Positions 44,828 through 53,731 are shown, numbered from the stretch's first letter. The stretch: 64,000 nt of DNA from Diplocloster agilis (GCF_019042275.1 NZ_JAHQCW010000005.1:1-64000), one strand, 5' to 3'. The notes: generated by a model not told the origin, from the sequence alone. Numbers and translations are program-made.

Positions 44828-46190
44828 TGCCTAATTCGCTTTCGAAATGCAGCTTAGTGTGATGCAGGTCTGCGATTTTCGAACATATAAACAGACCCAG
44901 GCCGGAACCGCCCATAGCCCGGGAACGTGACTTGTCAATCATATAAAAAGGCTCTGTGATACGGGCTAACTCCTCCGGCGGGATACCGCAGCCGCTGTCC
45001 TCCACCGAGAAGCGATAAGCCTGATCCTTGATTTTCCCATATAGTTCAATGGTGCGGTCCTTCGGGTCCGCTTTTTTTGCGTTTAAGATCAGATTCCGAA
45101 GCAGGCAGTCCAGCAAAGACGCGTCGGCGACTACCGACGCAGGCTCCACAGCGATGGAGAGCCGGATTCCCTCCAGCAAAGGTTCCATCTGCTGATGCAG
45201 ACGATGTACGATCGTATATACAGGCTGAGGCCCTGTCGTTAAGTTCTCTTCGGAACAGAACATTAGATCCATAAGCTTTCGGGAGAGTTCTTCCAGACGG
45301 CGGCTCTCCTGATAAATGGTTCGGGAATACCGGATCTGTTTCTCCTTATCGGTAGCGCTGGTGCGCAGGATATCCGCGTAACCGATAATAGCTGTCATGG
45401 GGGTCTTGATTTCGTGGGAAAATGCGTTGATAAAATCGTCCCGCTGCCGTACCGATAACTGCAGCTCGTCGATTTGCTGTTCAATGGCATCGGCCATCAG
45501 ATCGAAGTTCCGACTGAGCTGACCGATCTCGTCGGAGCTGCGGATACGGGTGCGTTCTTTGTAAGCGCCGTTGGCGATATGCAGACTGGTGTTATTTAAC
45601 TTTTGAATCGGCCCGGTCAGAACGTGGGTCATAAGCCCGATGGCCAGAACGCACAGGAGGATCACGATACCGTCTAACAGCAGAAAATCCTGTAATTGAC
45701 GGTCCCTCTCCGAGAACAAGCCGGTAATATCATAGGCGCTGACCAGCAGAACCATATTTTTGTCTATTTCCAGCTGGGAGGTTAGCAGCATATACTTTAA
45801 CCCGTCCGCCTGCCGGATCAGATACGTGTTGCCCTCCTGGCTCAGTATAGCTTCCATATTCTTATCGGACAGGGGCGGCAGATTGGTATACAGTACCTTT
45901 CCGGCGTCTGAATACAGAGCCATCACCTTGTTCTGGCCGCCGGTATAACCGGAGAGACGTTTGGCATAGTCCGCCACTTTATCTTCGGAATAACTCTCGC
46001 CGCTTAATATATAATTAATCATATTCGACTCGATGGCATAGCGTTCCAGCAGATGCTGCTCCACATTTTGCGCGGCGGCAGTCTCCAGAGAGTGTTTAAA
46101 ATTTCTGCTGATTAAAATCGTGCCCCCCACGGAAAACAGGACGGCAACCAGAATCGTCATGCTCAGAATCAGTTTGGTGGAAAATTTCAT
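44781..46190 (-). CDS. Two-component sensor histidine kinase
   Basis: About 469 aa. Two membrane helices (ILSMTILVAVLFSVGGTILI; LLLDGIVILLCVLAIGLM) enclose an outside sensor domain of about 140 aa. HAMP follows, then HisKA (AFSHEIKTPMTAIIGYADIL) and HATPase (NLILNAKKA, EDSGCGIPPEE, GGSGLGLFICSKI). GGAGGT precedes ATG 46190. It overlaps the response regulator gene by 4 bp, so the pair form one system. Linkage to a wall amidase hints at cell-envelope control. Confidence 0.92.
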   Translation of the reverse strand: MKFSTKLILSMTILVAVLFSVGGTILISRNFKHSLETAAAQNVEQHLLERYAIESNMINYILSGESYSEDKVADYAKRLSGYTGGQNKVMALYSDAGKVLYTNLPPLSDKNMEAILSQEGNTYLIRQADGLKYMLLTSQLEIDKNMVLLVSAYDITGLFSERDRQLQDFLLLDGIVILLCVLAIGLMTHVLTGPIQKLNNTSLHIANGAYKERTRIRSSDEIGQLSRNFDLMADAIEQQIDELQLSVRQRDDFINAFSHEIKTPMTAIIGYADILRTSATDKEKQIRYSRTIYQESRRLEELSRKLMDLMFCSEENLTTGPQPVYTIVHRLHQQMEPLLEGIRLSIAVEPASVVADASLLDCLLRNLILNAKKADPKDRTIELYGKIKDQAYRFSVEDSGCGIPPEELARITEPFYMIDKSRSRAMGGSGLGLFICSKIADLHHTKLHFESELGIGTTVWFELEVAKDI

Positions 46191-46846
46191 GTGGAAACCT
46201 CCAGGATATAGCCGATTTTGTATACGGTCTTGATCCGGTCCTTCCAATTTAATTTCTTGCGCAGCCGCTGAATGTGCAGATCCAATGTACGGGAGTCTCC
46301 CGTGAAATCCTCCATCCACACCCGTTCAAATAAGGTTTCCCGGTACAGCGCCGAGTTCTTGTTTCTGACGAGAAAGAGCAGAAGTTCATATTCCTTTGGC
46401 GTGAGCATGATCTCCTGCCCATTCTGCATCACCCGTCTGGACTGGGTATCGATGACCACATCGGCCGCATACAAGAGGGTCTGCCCTTTATTATAGCGGC
46501 GCAGCACAGAATCCACCCGAGCCAGCAGCTCATCGATCTCAAACGGCTTAACAATATAATCATCCGCGCCCATGCGCAGCCCTTTCACCTTGTCGCTGGT
46601 GGTCCCTTTCGCCGTCAGAAATATAACGGGTATACCCAGCGGTTCAATATACTCCATCAGCTCATAACCGTCTATTTCCGGCAGCATGATATCCAGCAAA
46701 ACCAGATCGTAAGTACGAACTTCTATTTTGTCCGCGGCTTGTTTTCCATCCGCGGCGTAATCCCAGGCATATCCGGCTTTTTCAAACCCGGCCTGAATCA
46801 GCTCCGCGATGGCGCTTTCATCTTCCACAATTAATATCGTAATCAA
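46187..46846 (-). CDS. OmpR-family response regulator
   Basis: 219 aa. Receiver domain with EDE, phospho-Asp in LVLLDIMLPEIDGYEL and Lys in IVKPFEIDELLARV; the C-terminal Trans_reg_C winged helix has MLTPKEYELLLFLVRN and DLHIQRLRKKL. It starts at TTG 46846 with AGGAGG eight bases upstream. Cognate of the kinase at 44781. Confidence 0.93.
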   Translation of the reverse strand: MITILIVEDESAIAELIQAGFEKAGYAWDYAADGKQAADKIEVRTYDLVLLDIMLPEIDGYELMEYIEPLGIPVIFLTAKGTTSDKVKGLRMGADDYIVKPFEIDELLARVDSVLRRYNKGQTLLYAADVVIDTQSRRVMQNGQEIMLTPKEYELLLFLVRNKNSALYRETLFERVWMEDFTGDSRTLDLHIQRLRKKLNWKDRIKTVYKIGYILEVST

Positions 46847-46872
46847 ATCGGATACCTCCTGATATCAGACAC

Positions 46873-46918
46873 AGTCCTTCGGAACGTCCCTCCTATTCGG
46901 CCGACGTTCCTAAGGACT
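46873..46918 (-). promoter_or_regulatory. Intercistronic hairpin between amidase and response regulator genes
   Basis: AGTCCTTCGGAACGTC (46873-46888) pairs with GACGTTCCTAAGGACT (46903-46918) with one mismatch. It overlaps the last codons of the amidase gene. No T run follows on the minus strand, so read-through into the regulator gene is likely. Confidence 0.55.
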
Positions 46919-47774
46919 GTAAAAATTCCTGTATTCCTCTGGCGATATTTTTAGCCAGCTCTTTTTGATAACTCTCTGAAAAGATCAAATTCTTATCTGT
47001 TGTATTCGTCAAATACCCGACTTCGATCAGACAGGCCGGAACGGTAGTTGTGCGCAGAACCTTCAATTTTTCATCCGGCACCGTCCCGCGGTCCGATGTA
47101 CCTGCCGTCTGTTTGGCATATGTATGTATGGCGTCCGCCAATTTTCTGCTTCCGGCCGCCCCTGAAGATTTCACATCATTATACCAGACTTCCAATCCCC
47201 GAATGGAACGGTCATCCTTAAACGAATTCTGATGGATGCTGACAAAAGCCTGTACCTTATTTTCGTTGGCGAGAGCCGCCCTCTCATCCAGACTTACGGT
47301 CTGATCGCTGCTGCGGGTCATTTCCACCTCGATGCCGGCATTTTTTAACTCTTCCTCCACCAGAAGCGCGATGGACAGATTCAACGTCTTCTCCGGTGTT
47401 CCGGCCGCTTCGCTTCCGGTATCCTTACCGCCATGTCCCGGATCAAGAAGAACCTGAATCTTCTTAGGAGCGTCGGAAACCACCGGAATCTCCGGCTTCG
47501 GAGCAAGAGATGTCAAATTTTCCGCCTCGCTGGGCGTCCCGGTAGTCTTATGGGCCAAAAGAAAACCCAGAATCATCCCAATTACGATAAAAATCAGAGA
47601 TTTGATCACGCGATAAGACAAAAGCTTTGCTGCTTTAATCAACTTCTTTTTCCGGCGCAGCCTCATGCGGGCCTCATAACGTGTACGTTCATAATTTGCT
47701 TCCATATATAAGTCATCCTCATAAAGGTTTTCACATCTGTCTATTAGATCCATGAAACCTGGAAAAAGTTCCAT
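46893..47774 (-). CDS. N-acetylmuramoyl-L-alanine amidase (Amidase_3), membrane anchored
   Basis: 293 aa (286 if it starts at ATG 47753). A basic cytoplasmic N-terminus and one membrane helix (SLIFIVIGMILGFLLAH) are followed by the zinc amidase domain: LLDPGHGGKDTG, the Glu in PEKTLNL, SIHQNSF and the catalytic Glu in CLIEVGYLTN. It cuts the bond between muramic acid and the stem peptide in peptidoglycan. It is first in a minus-strand run with a two-component system. Confidence 0.9.
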   Translation of the reverse strand: MELFPGFMDLIDRCENLYEDDLYMEANYERTRYEARMRLRRKKKLIKAAKLLSYRVIKSLIFIVIGMILGFLLAHKTTGTPSEAENLTSLAPKPEIPVVSDAPKKIQVLLDPGHGGKDTGSEAAGTPEKTLNLSIALLVEEELKNAGIEVEMTRSSDQTVSLDERAALANENKVQAFVSIHQNSFKDDRSIRGLEVWYNDVKSSGAAGSRKLADAIHTYAKQTAGTSDRGTVPDEKLKVLRTTTVPACLIEVGYLTNTTDKNLIFSESYQKELAKNIARGIQEFLQSLGTSAE

Positions 47775-48292
47775 CTATTTTCCAAAAAATTCAATTTATT
47801 TTCTTTTTCTACATTCCTTGGCACGGTTCCGCCAATGTCATCAGAATAGTGTCATTATATCGGAAAATTGTTTCAAAGTTGTATCAATAATCAATAATTT
47901 CGGTCCAAAATTGTCCGGAACAAAAATATCATACCATCTTTCCCCCAATTACGCCATAGGCTGCCAAATATTACATCCCGCAGATGGCCGGCAGCACAAA
48001 TTTTGGCATTTTAATCATTGTCCTATTCTAATCATTGTGCCATTTTATGTTAAGATTATGGAAAAGGAACGGATAAAAATACCTCTGGGTAAAATAAGAA
48101 TATGATCAACCAGACAGTCGCTAAATCAAATCTCGTTTTACAGAGAGGTATTACGATAGAGAAGTATTAAAACAGATAAGTAGTATATCAGATAAGTATT
48201 ATAACAGTAGAGAGATATCATAACAGTAGGTAACAGTAGTAGGTATTACATAGGTTTAACCGATTTTTATATATACCGGAAATCAGATACCG
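47775..48292. other. Intergenic stretch without a supported gene
   Basis: About 520 bp between two divergently placed units. Reading frames are weak, without ribosome sites. The right half (about 48160-48260) is low in complexity, with repeated AGATAAGTAT and TAACAGTAG-type words. I see no clear RNA gene or terminator. Confidence 0.5.
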
Positions 48293-49063
48293 TTAATCAT
48301 TTACAATATTCTCTAAGAAATAGCTGTGAAGTCGTCCATTCGTGGCCAGGACATTGCAGTTCCGGTCAAACGAAAGAGGCTGATTGTTCCAGTCCGTTAT
48401 CTTACCGCCAGCTTCTGTCAGAATCAGGGAACCGGCGCCGTAATCCCACGGCTTCAGATTCCGTTCCAGGAAAGTATCCAGACGGCCGCAGGCCACGTAG
48501 CAAAGATCCAGTGCGGATGAGCCGGAAATACGGATATCCGTGCACTCCATGAAAACCTTTTGGAACAGCGCAAAATTCTCCGGGGCCTTTTCTTTTTCAT
48601 AAGGATCTGTACCCATAGATATCAGGGTGCGCAGCATATCGGTCTGATCGGTTACCTGAATCTTTTGCTCATTCAGATACGCACCGCATCCTTTCGCGGC
48701 GGAAAACGTCTCATCGGTAAATGGATTGTATACGACGCCCAATGTAATCTCTCCCTGCTCATAGAGTCCCAGGGAAACGGCACTATGCTGGTAATGATGG
48801 ATGAGATTTGTCGTTCCGTCAATGGGATCTAAAATCCAGGTGTCCGTATCCGGACCGATCTCATTTTCTTTTTGTTCCTCGGACATGAGGCCGATGCCGG
48901 GATATTCCCGAAATAGGATCTTCTTCAAAAAATCCTGAACCGAAAAATCAACTTTGGTGACAAAATCAGCGGTGCCTTTTGCGGTGACCGCTCTGGAATT
49001 GGCTTCATCCATCACCAAAGTTCTGGTTTGATGTACAATCTCTATGAGTTCTTTTCGTTCCAT
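48293..49063 (-). CDS. Inositol-monophosphatase-family phosphatase
   Basis: About 256 aa. The metal-binding motifs are intact: MSEEQ, WILDPIDGTTNLIH and KPWDYGAGSLILTEAGG. Members remove phosphate from inositol phosphates, fructose-1,6-bisphosphate or PAP. AAGGAG precedes ATG 49063; the frame runs open for another 65 codons without support. No neighbour suggests a pathway. Confidence 0.9.
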   Translation of the reverse strand: MERKELIEIVHQTRTLVMDEANSRAVTAKGTADFVTKVDFSVQDFLKKILFREYPGIGLMSEEQKENEIGPDTDTWILDPIDGTTNLIHHYQHSAVSLGLYEQGEITLGVVYNPFTDETFSAAKGCGAYLNEQKIQVTDQTDMLRTLISMGTDPYEKEKAPENFALFQKVFMECTDIRISGSSALDLCYVACGRLDTFLERNLKPWDYGAGSLILTEAGGKITDWNNQPLSFDRNCNVLATNGRLHSYFLENIVND

Positions 49064-49196
49064 GAAGTGACACTCCTTACTTTGACATTTTTGTAACAGT
49101 ATAGCACAGACACGGATCGTTTGTAAAAGTAATTTATCCGAAAAATTCTGGAAACCTCTGGACGAATCCGCCATTTTGTGAGAAAATAACCTAAGG

Positions 49197-49240
49197 TGCG
49201 GCGTTAAATAAGTAACGATGTCGAACAAAGGTAGCCGCAC
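49197..49240 (+). promoter_or_regulatory. Stem-loop leader ahead of the scaffold/GGGtGRT pair
   Basis: GTGCGGC (49197-49203) pairs with GCCGCAC (49234-49240) around a 30-nt loop, ending 36 bp before the start codon. It is a possible regulatory leader; no known class recognised. Confidence 0.4.
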
Positions 49241-49275
49241 GCAAATCTCACTATACATATGGAAGGAGTCTTATA

Positions 49276-49968
49276 ATGATTTATTCACATGAAGTAGAAC
49301 AAATGTGTCCGGTAGCGCAGGGCGTGAACCACGGTGCTGCTCCCATTCCTGAAGAGGCGAAATGGGTAAAGGCAAAAGACGTATCCGATATCTCCGGTTT
49401 GACCCATGGGGTAGGCTGGTGTGCTCCTCAGCAGGGCGCCTGCAAACTGACCCTGAACGTGAAAGAAGGAATCATCCAGGAAGCTCTGGTGGAGACCATC
49501 GGATGTTCCGGAATGACCCACTCCGCAGCTATGGCTTCTGAAATTCTGCCCGGCAGAACCGTTCTGGAAGCACTGAATACGGACCTGGTCTGTGACGCGA
49601 TCAACACAGCTATGAGAGAACTGTTCCTTCAGATCGTATACGGAAGAACCCAGAGCGCATTCTCCGAAGACGGACTGCCGGTAGGCGCAGGTCTGGAAGA
49701 TTTGGGAAAAGGCCTTCGTTCCCAGGTTGGTACCATGTATGGAACTCTGAAAAAAGGACCTCGTTACTTGGAAATGGCGGAAGGCTATGTAACCGGTATC
49801 GCTCTGGACGAAGAGGATCAGATTATCGGTTATCAGTTTGTAAGCCTTGGCAAGATGACAGACTTCATCAAAAAAGGCGATGACCCGAACACCGCTTGGG
49901 AAAAAGCAAAAGGTCAATACGGCCGTGTAGATGACGCTGTAAAAATCATTGACCCTAGACAAGAGTAA
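49276..49968 (+). CDS. Iron-sulfur cluster assembly scaffold-like protein (IscU/NifU-N-like)
   Basis: 230 aa. The NifU-N-like core has conserved Cys in GWCAPQQGACKL, ETIGCSGMTHSAAM and LVCDAI, plus one early Cys (EQMCPVAQG). A C-terminal extension of about 100 aa is not part of ordinary IscU. GGAAGGAG precedes ATG. It stands 18 bp before the GGGtGRT gene, a fixed pairing in many anaerobes. Codons are those of a highly expressed gene. It likely carries or transfers a cluster for the partner protein. Confidence 0.83.
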   Translation: MIYSHEVEQMCPVAQGVNHGAAPIPEEAKWVKAKDVSDISGLTHGVGWCAPQQGACKLTLNVKEGIIQEALVETIGCSGMTHSAAMASEILPGRTVLEALNTDLVCDAINTAMRELFLQIVYGRTQSAFSEDGLPVGAGLEDLGKGLRSQVGTMYGTLKKGPRYLEMAEGYVTGIALDEEDQIIGYQFVSLGKMTDFIKKGDDPNTAWEKAKGQYGRVDDAVKIIDPRQE

Positions 49969-49986
49969 TTGAGGAGGTAAGAGAGA

Positions 49987-50997
49987 ATGGCTTTATTTGA
50001 ATCCTATGAGAGAAGAATTGATAAAATTAATGCCGTATTGAACAGCTATGGCATCGCTTCTATTGAAGAAGCCGAAAAGATTACAAAGGATGCCGGCCTG
50101 AATGTATACGATCAGGTAAAGAAAATCCAGCCCATCTGTTTTGAGAATGCTTGCTGGGCTTACACGGTAGGTGCCGCAATCGCTATCAAAAAAGGCTGCC
50201 GGAAAGCAGCGGACGCTGCGGCAGCTATCGGAGAGGGACTTCAGGCTTTCTGTATCCCCGGTTCCGTAGCAGACCAGAGAAAAGTAGGTCTGGGACACGG
50301 AAACTTAGGAAAAATGCTGTTGGAAGAGAATACCGAGTGTTTCTGTTTCCTGGCAGGACATGAGTCCTTTGCAGCGGCTGAGGGCGCGATCGGTATCGCA
50401 GAAAAAGCGAACAAGGTTCGCCAGAAACCTCTGCGTGTTATCTTAAACGGACTTGGAAAAGACGCCGCTCAGGTTATTTCCAGAATCAATGGATTTACTT
50501 ATGTCGAGACCGAGATGGATTATTATACAGGAGAAGTGAAAGAGATTTTCCGCAAATCCTACAGCACAGGCCTTCGTGCGAAGGTTAACTGCTACGGCGC
50601 GAATGATGTAACCGAAGGTGTTGCGATCATGCATAAGGAAGGCGTGGATGTATCTATTACCGGTAACTCCACCAACCCGACCAGATTCCAGCATCCCGTT
50701 GCAGGTACTTATAAGAAGGAATGTATCGAGCAGGGCAAGAAATATTTCTCCGTTGCTTCCGGCGGTGGAACAGGCCGTACGCTGCATCCGGATAACATGG
50801 CGGCAGGCCCGGCTTCCTATGGTATGACGGATACGATGGGAAGAATGCATTCAGATGCTCAGTTCGCTGGTTCTTCCTCTGTTCCGGCTCATGTCGAGAT
50901 GATGGGACTGATCGGTATGGGGAATAACCCGATGGTAGGCGCTACGGTGGCTGTGGCTGTCGGCATTGAGGAGAGCGCTAAGGCTGGAAAGTTCTAA
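49987..50997 (+). CDS. GGGtGRT protein
   Basis: 336 aa. Named after its motif, seen here as ASGGGTGRTLHPDNM. The sequence is rich in conserved Gly, Cys and His (GLGHGNLGK, NCYGANDV, AGHESFAAAEGAIG), suggesting an enzyme, but the reaction is not established to my knowledge. GAGGTAAG precedes ATG. Co-transcribed with the iron-sulfur scaffold-like gene. A strong terminator follows. Its last 30 bp and the terminator are repeated about 1.1 kb downstream, flanking a small cassette. Confidence 0.85.
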   Translation: MALFESYERRIDKINAVLNSYGIASIEEAEKITKDAGLNVYDQVKKIQPICFENACWAYTVGAAIAIKKGCRKAADAAAAIGEGLQAFCIPGSVADQRKVGLGHGNLGKMLLEENTECFCFLAGHESFAAAEGAIGIAEKANKVRQKPLRVILNGLGKDAAQVISRINGFTYVETEMDYYTGEVKEIFRKSYSTGLRAKVNCYGANDVTEGVAIMHKEGVDVSITGNSTNPTRFQHPVAGTYKKECIEQGKKYFSVASGGGTGRTLHPDNMAAGPASYGMTDTMGRMHSDAQFAGSSSVPAHVEMMGLIGMGNNPMVGATVAVAVGIEESAKAGKF

Positions 50998-51067
50998 GAA
51001 AAACCATATAATATAATGGATTCATATAGCTGCACTGACATTTCATGGTTGGTGCAGCTATTTTTTT
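50966..51067. repeat. Direct repeat, copy 1 (3' end and terminator of the GGGtGRT gene)
   Basis: The best-kept core is 50977-51002 (GCTAAGGCTGGAAAGTTCTA and following AGAAAA), 25 of 26 bases identical to 52112-52137. Similarity continues through the terminator area (CTGCACT, ATGGTTGGTGC). This copy contains the real gene end. Confidence 0.8.
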
Positions 51068-51068
51068 G
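51026..51068 (+). terminator. Terminator of the scaffold/GGGtGRT operon
   Basis: ATAGCTGCAC (51026-51035) pairs with GTGCAGCTAT (51052-51061), followed by a run of T. Confidence 0.88.
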
Positions 51069-51136
51069 CATCGATATCTGGAAAAAAAACATAATAATGA
51101 TATAATTAAAGAAAAATATAAAGGAAGTGATGACGT

Positions 51137-51400
51137 ATGCCAGAATTATGCAGATTTGGTGGTATGGTAATAGTTATGCTTTTTAAAGATACAAAACAGC
51201 ACAATAAACCACATGTTCATGTATACTATGGAGAATATGAAGCATCAGTGGGATTAGATGGTGAATTGTTGTCAGGTTCTTTGCCAAGCAAGCAGTATAA
51301 GATTTTAGTTGGATGGCTGCTTTATAATGAAGAGAATGTATATAAAGCTTGGAACTTGGCTGTACAAGGAGAACATTTTGAAAAAATAAAGCCCATGTAG
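51137..51400 (+). CDS. DUF4160 domain protein (toxin-antitoxin-like pair, member 1)
   Basis: 87 aa. The DUF4160 pattern is clear (GGMVIVMLFKDTKQHNKPHVHVYYGEYEASV). A TATAAT box at 51101-51106 and GGAAGTGA ahead of ATG support expression. It is followed 16 bp later by a DUF2442 gene, a frequent pairing thought to be a toxin-antitoxin system or related module; the activity is not proven. The DNA is more AT-rich than the neighbouring operon. Confidence 0.82.
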   Translation: MPELCRFGGMVIVMLFKDTKQHNKPHVHVYYGEYEASVGLDGELLSGSLPSKQYKILVGWLLYNEENVYKAWNLAVQGEHFEKIKPM

Positions 51401-51416
51401 TGAGAAAGGAGTATAT

Positions 51417-51713
51417 ATGTATTTAGTAAATGGTATTGTTTATGCTGGGGAACTCACTGAAAATATTAAAATAAAAGAGGCAAAACCATTGCCATATGGT
51501 ATGTTATTGCTGACTTTTTCAACTGGAGAAAAAAGGTTGTTTGATACTACTATGCTGCAAGGATCAGCTTTTGCCCCCTTGTCTGATGAAAAGGTATTTA
51601 GTGATGTGCATGTATCACATGGATTTGTTTCATGGATGAACGGTGAGATTGATTGCGCACCTGAATATATGTATGAAAATAGTTATGCATATGAAGAGGA
51701 ATTTGTAATATAA
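51417..51713 (+). CDS. DUF2442 domain protein (toxin-antitoxin-like pair, member 2)
   Basis: 98 aa, DUF2442 type (KIKEAKPLPYGMLLLTFSTGEKRLFD; late VSWMNGEIDCAPEYMYENS). AAAGGAG precedes ATG 51417. It pairs with the DUF4160 gene upstream. No DNA-binding domain is obvious. Confidence 0.82.
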   Translation: MYLVNGIVYAGELTENIKIKEAKPLPYGMLLLTFSTGEKRLFDTTMLQGSAFAPLSDEKVFSDVHVSHGFVSWMNGEIDCAPEYMYENSYAYEEEFVI

Positions 51714-51758
51714 AATATTTGTTTGTTGAGCGCCTAAAATATTGGGAAGATGATTTGG

Positions 51759-52004
51759 ATGGGTGATAAAAAAATATATATTATAGCTAAAATATTTGAT
51801 AAACAGGGCTGTATAGCATATCTGTGTAAGACGGTAAGCGAAGCGCGTTGTTTGCCGGGAACATTGGAGGCTTTGAGAGCTGATGGAGTACAGATTGTGA
51901 TATTAGATGATCCGGATATTTATTCAGAGTATGCCCCATATTCTTATGTGGATGATATGAAAGAGTTTATTGATAAAGTTAGTAAGATGAATCGAGTTGC
52001 ATAA
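51759..52004 (+). CDS. Small protein of unknown function in the DUF4160/DUF2442 cassette
   Basis: About 81 aa (84 from ATG 51750). Sequence blocks are IYIIAKIFDKQGCIAYLC, VQIVILDDPDIYSEYAPYSYVDD and EFIDKV. I recall similar small Lachnospiraceae proteins without known function. Same AT-rich composition and direction as the two genes before it, so it belongs to the same inserted unit. Confidence 0.6.
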   Translation: MGDKKIYIIAKIFDKQGCIAYLCKTVSEARCLPGTLEALRADGVQIVILDDPDIYSEYAPYSYVDDMKEFIDKVSKMNRVA

Positions 52005-52101
52005 AAGGGATAAGAGGAATGGAAGGTGGTCAGTAGTAGTACAGAGTAGCACAGCCATAGCGTACAAGCCCCCCTTTGAAAACTCGCCCTTCACCGTTTC
52101 G

Positions 52102-52195
52102 TTGAGAAGTTGCTAAGGCTGGAAAGATCTAAGAAAATTATAAATTTGTAGTATAATATGAACTGCACTTATCTTCAATGGTTGGTGCGGTTTTT
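52102..52195. repeat. Direct repeat, copy 2 (decayed GGGtGRT gene end and terminator)
   Basis: The core 52112-52137 matches the true gene end at 50977-51002 with one mismatch. Further on, CTGCACTTATCTTCAATGG with GGTTGGTGCGG and TTTTTG resembles the real terminator. It closes off the three-gene cassette. The rest of the 52005-52338 gap holds nothing that I can identify. Confidence 0.8.
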
Positions 52196-52338
52196 GAATC
52201 TGTGGATGTGATCGAGTTTGCATAAGCAGGGTAGAGGAGAGAAGGAATGTCAAATATATGAAGCGGCATATTCAACGCCCATACACACTCCTCATCCCCT
52301 CGGACTGCGGCCAGCCGCCATTTTGATTCAGGAAGGTT

Positions 52339-52539
52339 TTAATCTATTGTACCGATAAGCTGATCCAGGGAGATCCCATAAAGCCGGCATAGGAGTATGA
52401 TATCTTCAATCCGGGGCTGTCGTCTTCCTGTTTCCCAATTTCCCAGGCATTGTCTCGATACATGTATTTTAGTAGCAGCCTGTTTCTGTGTAAGTCCTGC
52501 GGCACGCCTGTATGCAGCCAAATTTTTTCCAATTTCCAT
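52339..52539 (-). CDS. Small Cro/C1-type helix-turn-helix protein
   Basis: About 66 aa, almost only an HTH_3 domain (IGKNLAAYRRAAGLTQKQAA; VSRQCLGNWETGRRQP). ATG 52539 has GGAG nine bases upstream. It could regulate itself or the adjacent accessory genes; no operator was found. Confidence 0.78.
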   Translation of the reverse strand: MEIGKNLAAYRRAAGLTQKQAATKIHVSRQCLGNWETGRRQPRIEDIILLCRLYGISLDQLIGTID

Positions 52540-52814
52540 TTTAAACATCTCCAGAGTGCATTATAACACAAAATATCATATGCCACAATATGAAGCTGGA
52601 ACGAGGTTGAAAATGTTGAAAAAAAGTTGGAATAAGCAGGAAAATGAATTATAGGGAAGCAGAACGGTGATTTTCAGATGACAGTATATGAAGTTGATAG
52701 TAATACATTATAAGTATTATATTATAAGTAGAGTGACATAAGCAGAATGATATAGTAAAAACCCAGTGAAAGCTTATTCTCTGGGTTTTCTGCTTGATAA
52801 GATGGATCCATAGA

Positions 52815-53483
52815 TTAGATCACCTGAATGTGAAACGCAGTAGTTTGAGGCGGAATACTAAGCGTTTGTATATTTGAATGTGTAATCCTGACCATCTGTC
52901 CGGGCTGGAGATTACGTAATCTGATTGGGGCACCAAAACGGTTGGTAATGGAAGTCGAATTCGTAATTAGAAATCTGGTTTGGTTGTTCCTGTCATTCGG
53001 GTCTTCTGTGATGATATAATTATTGTCAAAATCAATTAAAACAATCCGGCCCGTGGTCTCAGAAGAGGGGCGCTGAGGCCGCAATGGCGGCAATGGGCGC
53101 TGGGGAGGCAAAGGACGCTGGGGTGGTATGGGCCGCAATGGCGGCAAGGGAAATTGGGGATTCCTTTGGACAGCCACCCAGAAAGCAGCAGCTTGAGGTG
53201 GTATGCTCATTGTCATGCGCGAGGAAAATGCAACATTGACCCACATACCCCTTTGAATACAGCAGGAGCACATACGTTGTCCAAAAGAATTTAAGATCGC
53301 GGTATTTCTATTGATATTTAACTGAATATTTTGGATCGATAATGTATTATTTCCTTCTGGCACGGCGTAAGAGACTATTATATAACCAGTAGAGTTATTA
53401 GAACAAGAAACATCTTCAACAAAGGCATTATTTATTCGCATAATATCGCCCTGCTGAAACATAGTTCCACGAGGATCATTCAT
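52815..53483 (-). CDS. Unknown protein with two similar domains joined by a Pro/Arg-rich linker
   Basis: 222 aa. The two halves end alike (TMSIPPQAAAFWVAV about residues 90-104, and TLSIPPQTTAFHIQV at the C-terminus) and share a preceding SFGQR/RFGAP block, showing an internal duplication. Between them lies a linker of about 35 residues built from LPPLRP and PPQRP units. No signal peptide or known domain is recognised. Two CxC/CC cysteines (CSCC) sit in the first half. It is flanked by accessory genes. Confidence 0.6.
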   Translation of the reverse strand: MNDPRGTMFQQGDIMRINNAFVEDVSCSNNSTGYIIVSYAVPEGNNTLSIQNIQLNINRNTAILNSFGQRMCSCCIQRGMWVNVAFSSRMTMSIPPQAAAFWVAVQRNPQFPLPPLRPIPPQRPLPPQRPLPPLRPQRPSSETTGRIVLIDFDNNYIITEDPNDRNNQTRFLITNSTSITNRFGAPIRLRNLQPGQMVRITHSNIQTLSIPPQTTAFHIQVI

Positions 53484-53731
53484 GTAAGCGCACCGATCAT
53501 AATTTTAATGTATTATATGCGATGCTGAACTGCATGTGAATTTATATTCATAGGATATTGCCGGAATAAAATAAGAGCATCCATAGTTAAATCAGATGCT
53601 TGAGATATTTGCTTGAATGAGGAAAATATGGAATAAATAATATCCACGATTGTTCACGCCCTGGGAGCAGTTCTGGACCTGGGAAGAGCTGCCAGCATTG
53701 CAGATACAATTAGCCGGAGCCTTTTTAAATA

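Noticed and set aside
47752-48105. 117-codon plus-strand frame in the gap after the amidase gene
   Set aside because: Starts inside the amidase gene on the other strand, odd amino-acid use, no ribosome site, no recognisable domain.
51004-52111. Insertion sequence between the two direct repeats
   Set aside because: No transposase and no terminal inverted repeats; the repeats are copies of a host gene end, which fits an integrated cassette better.
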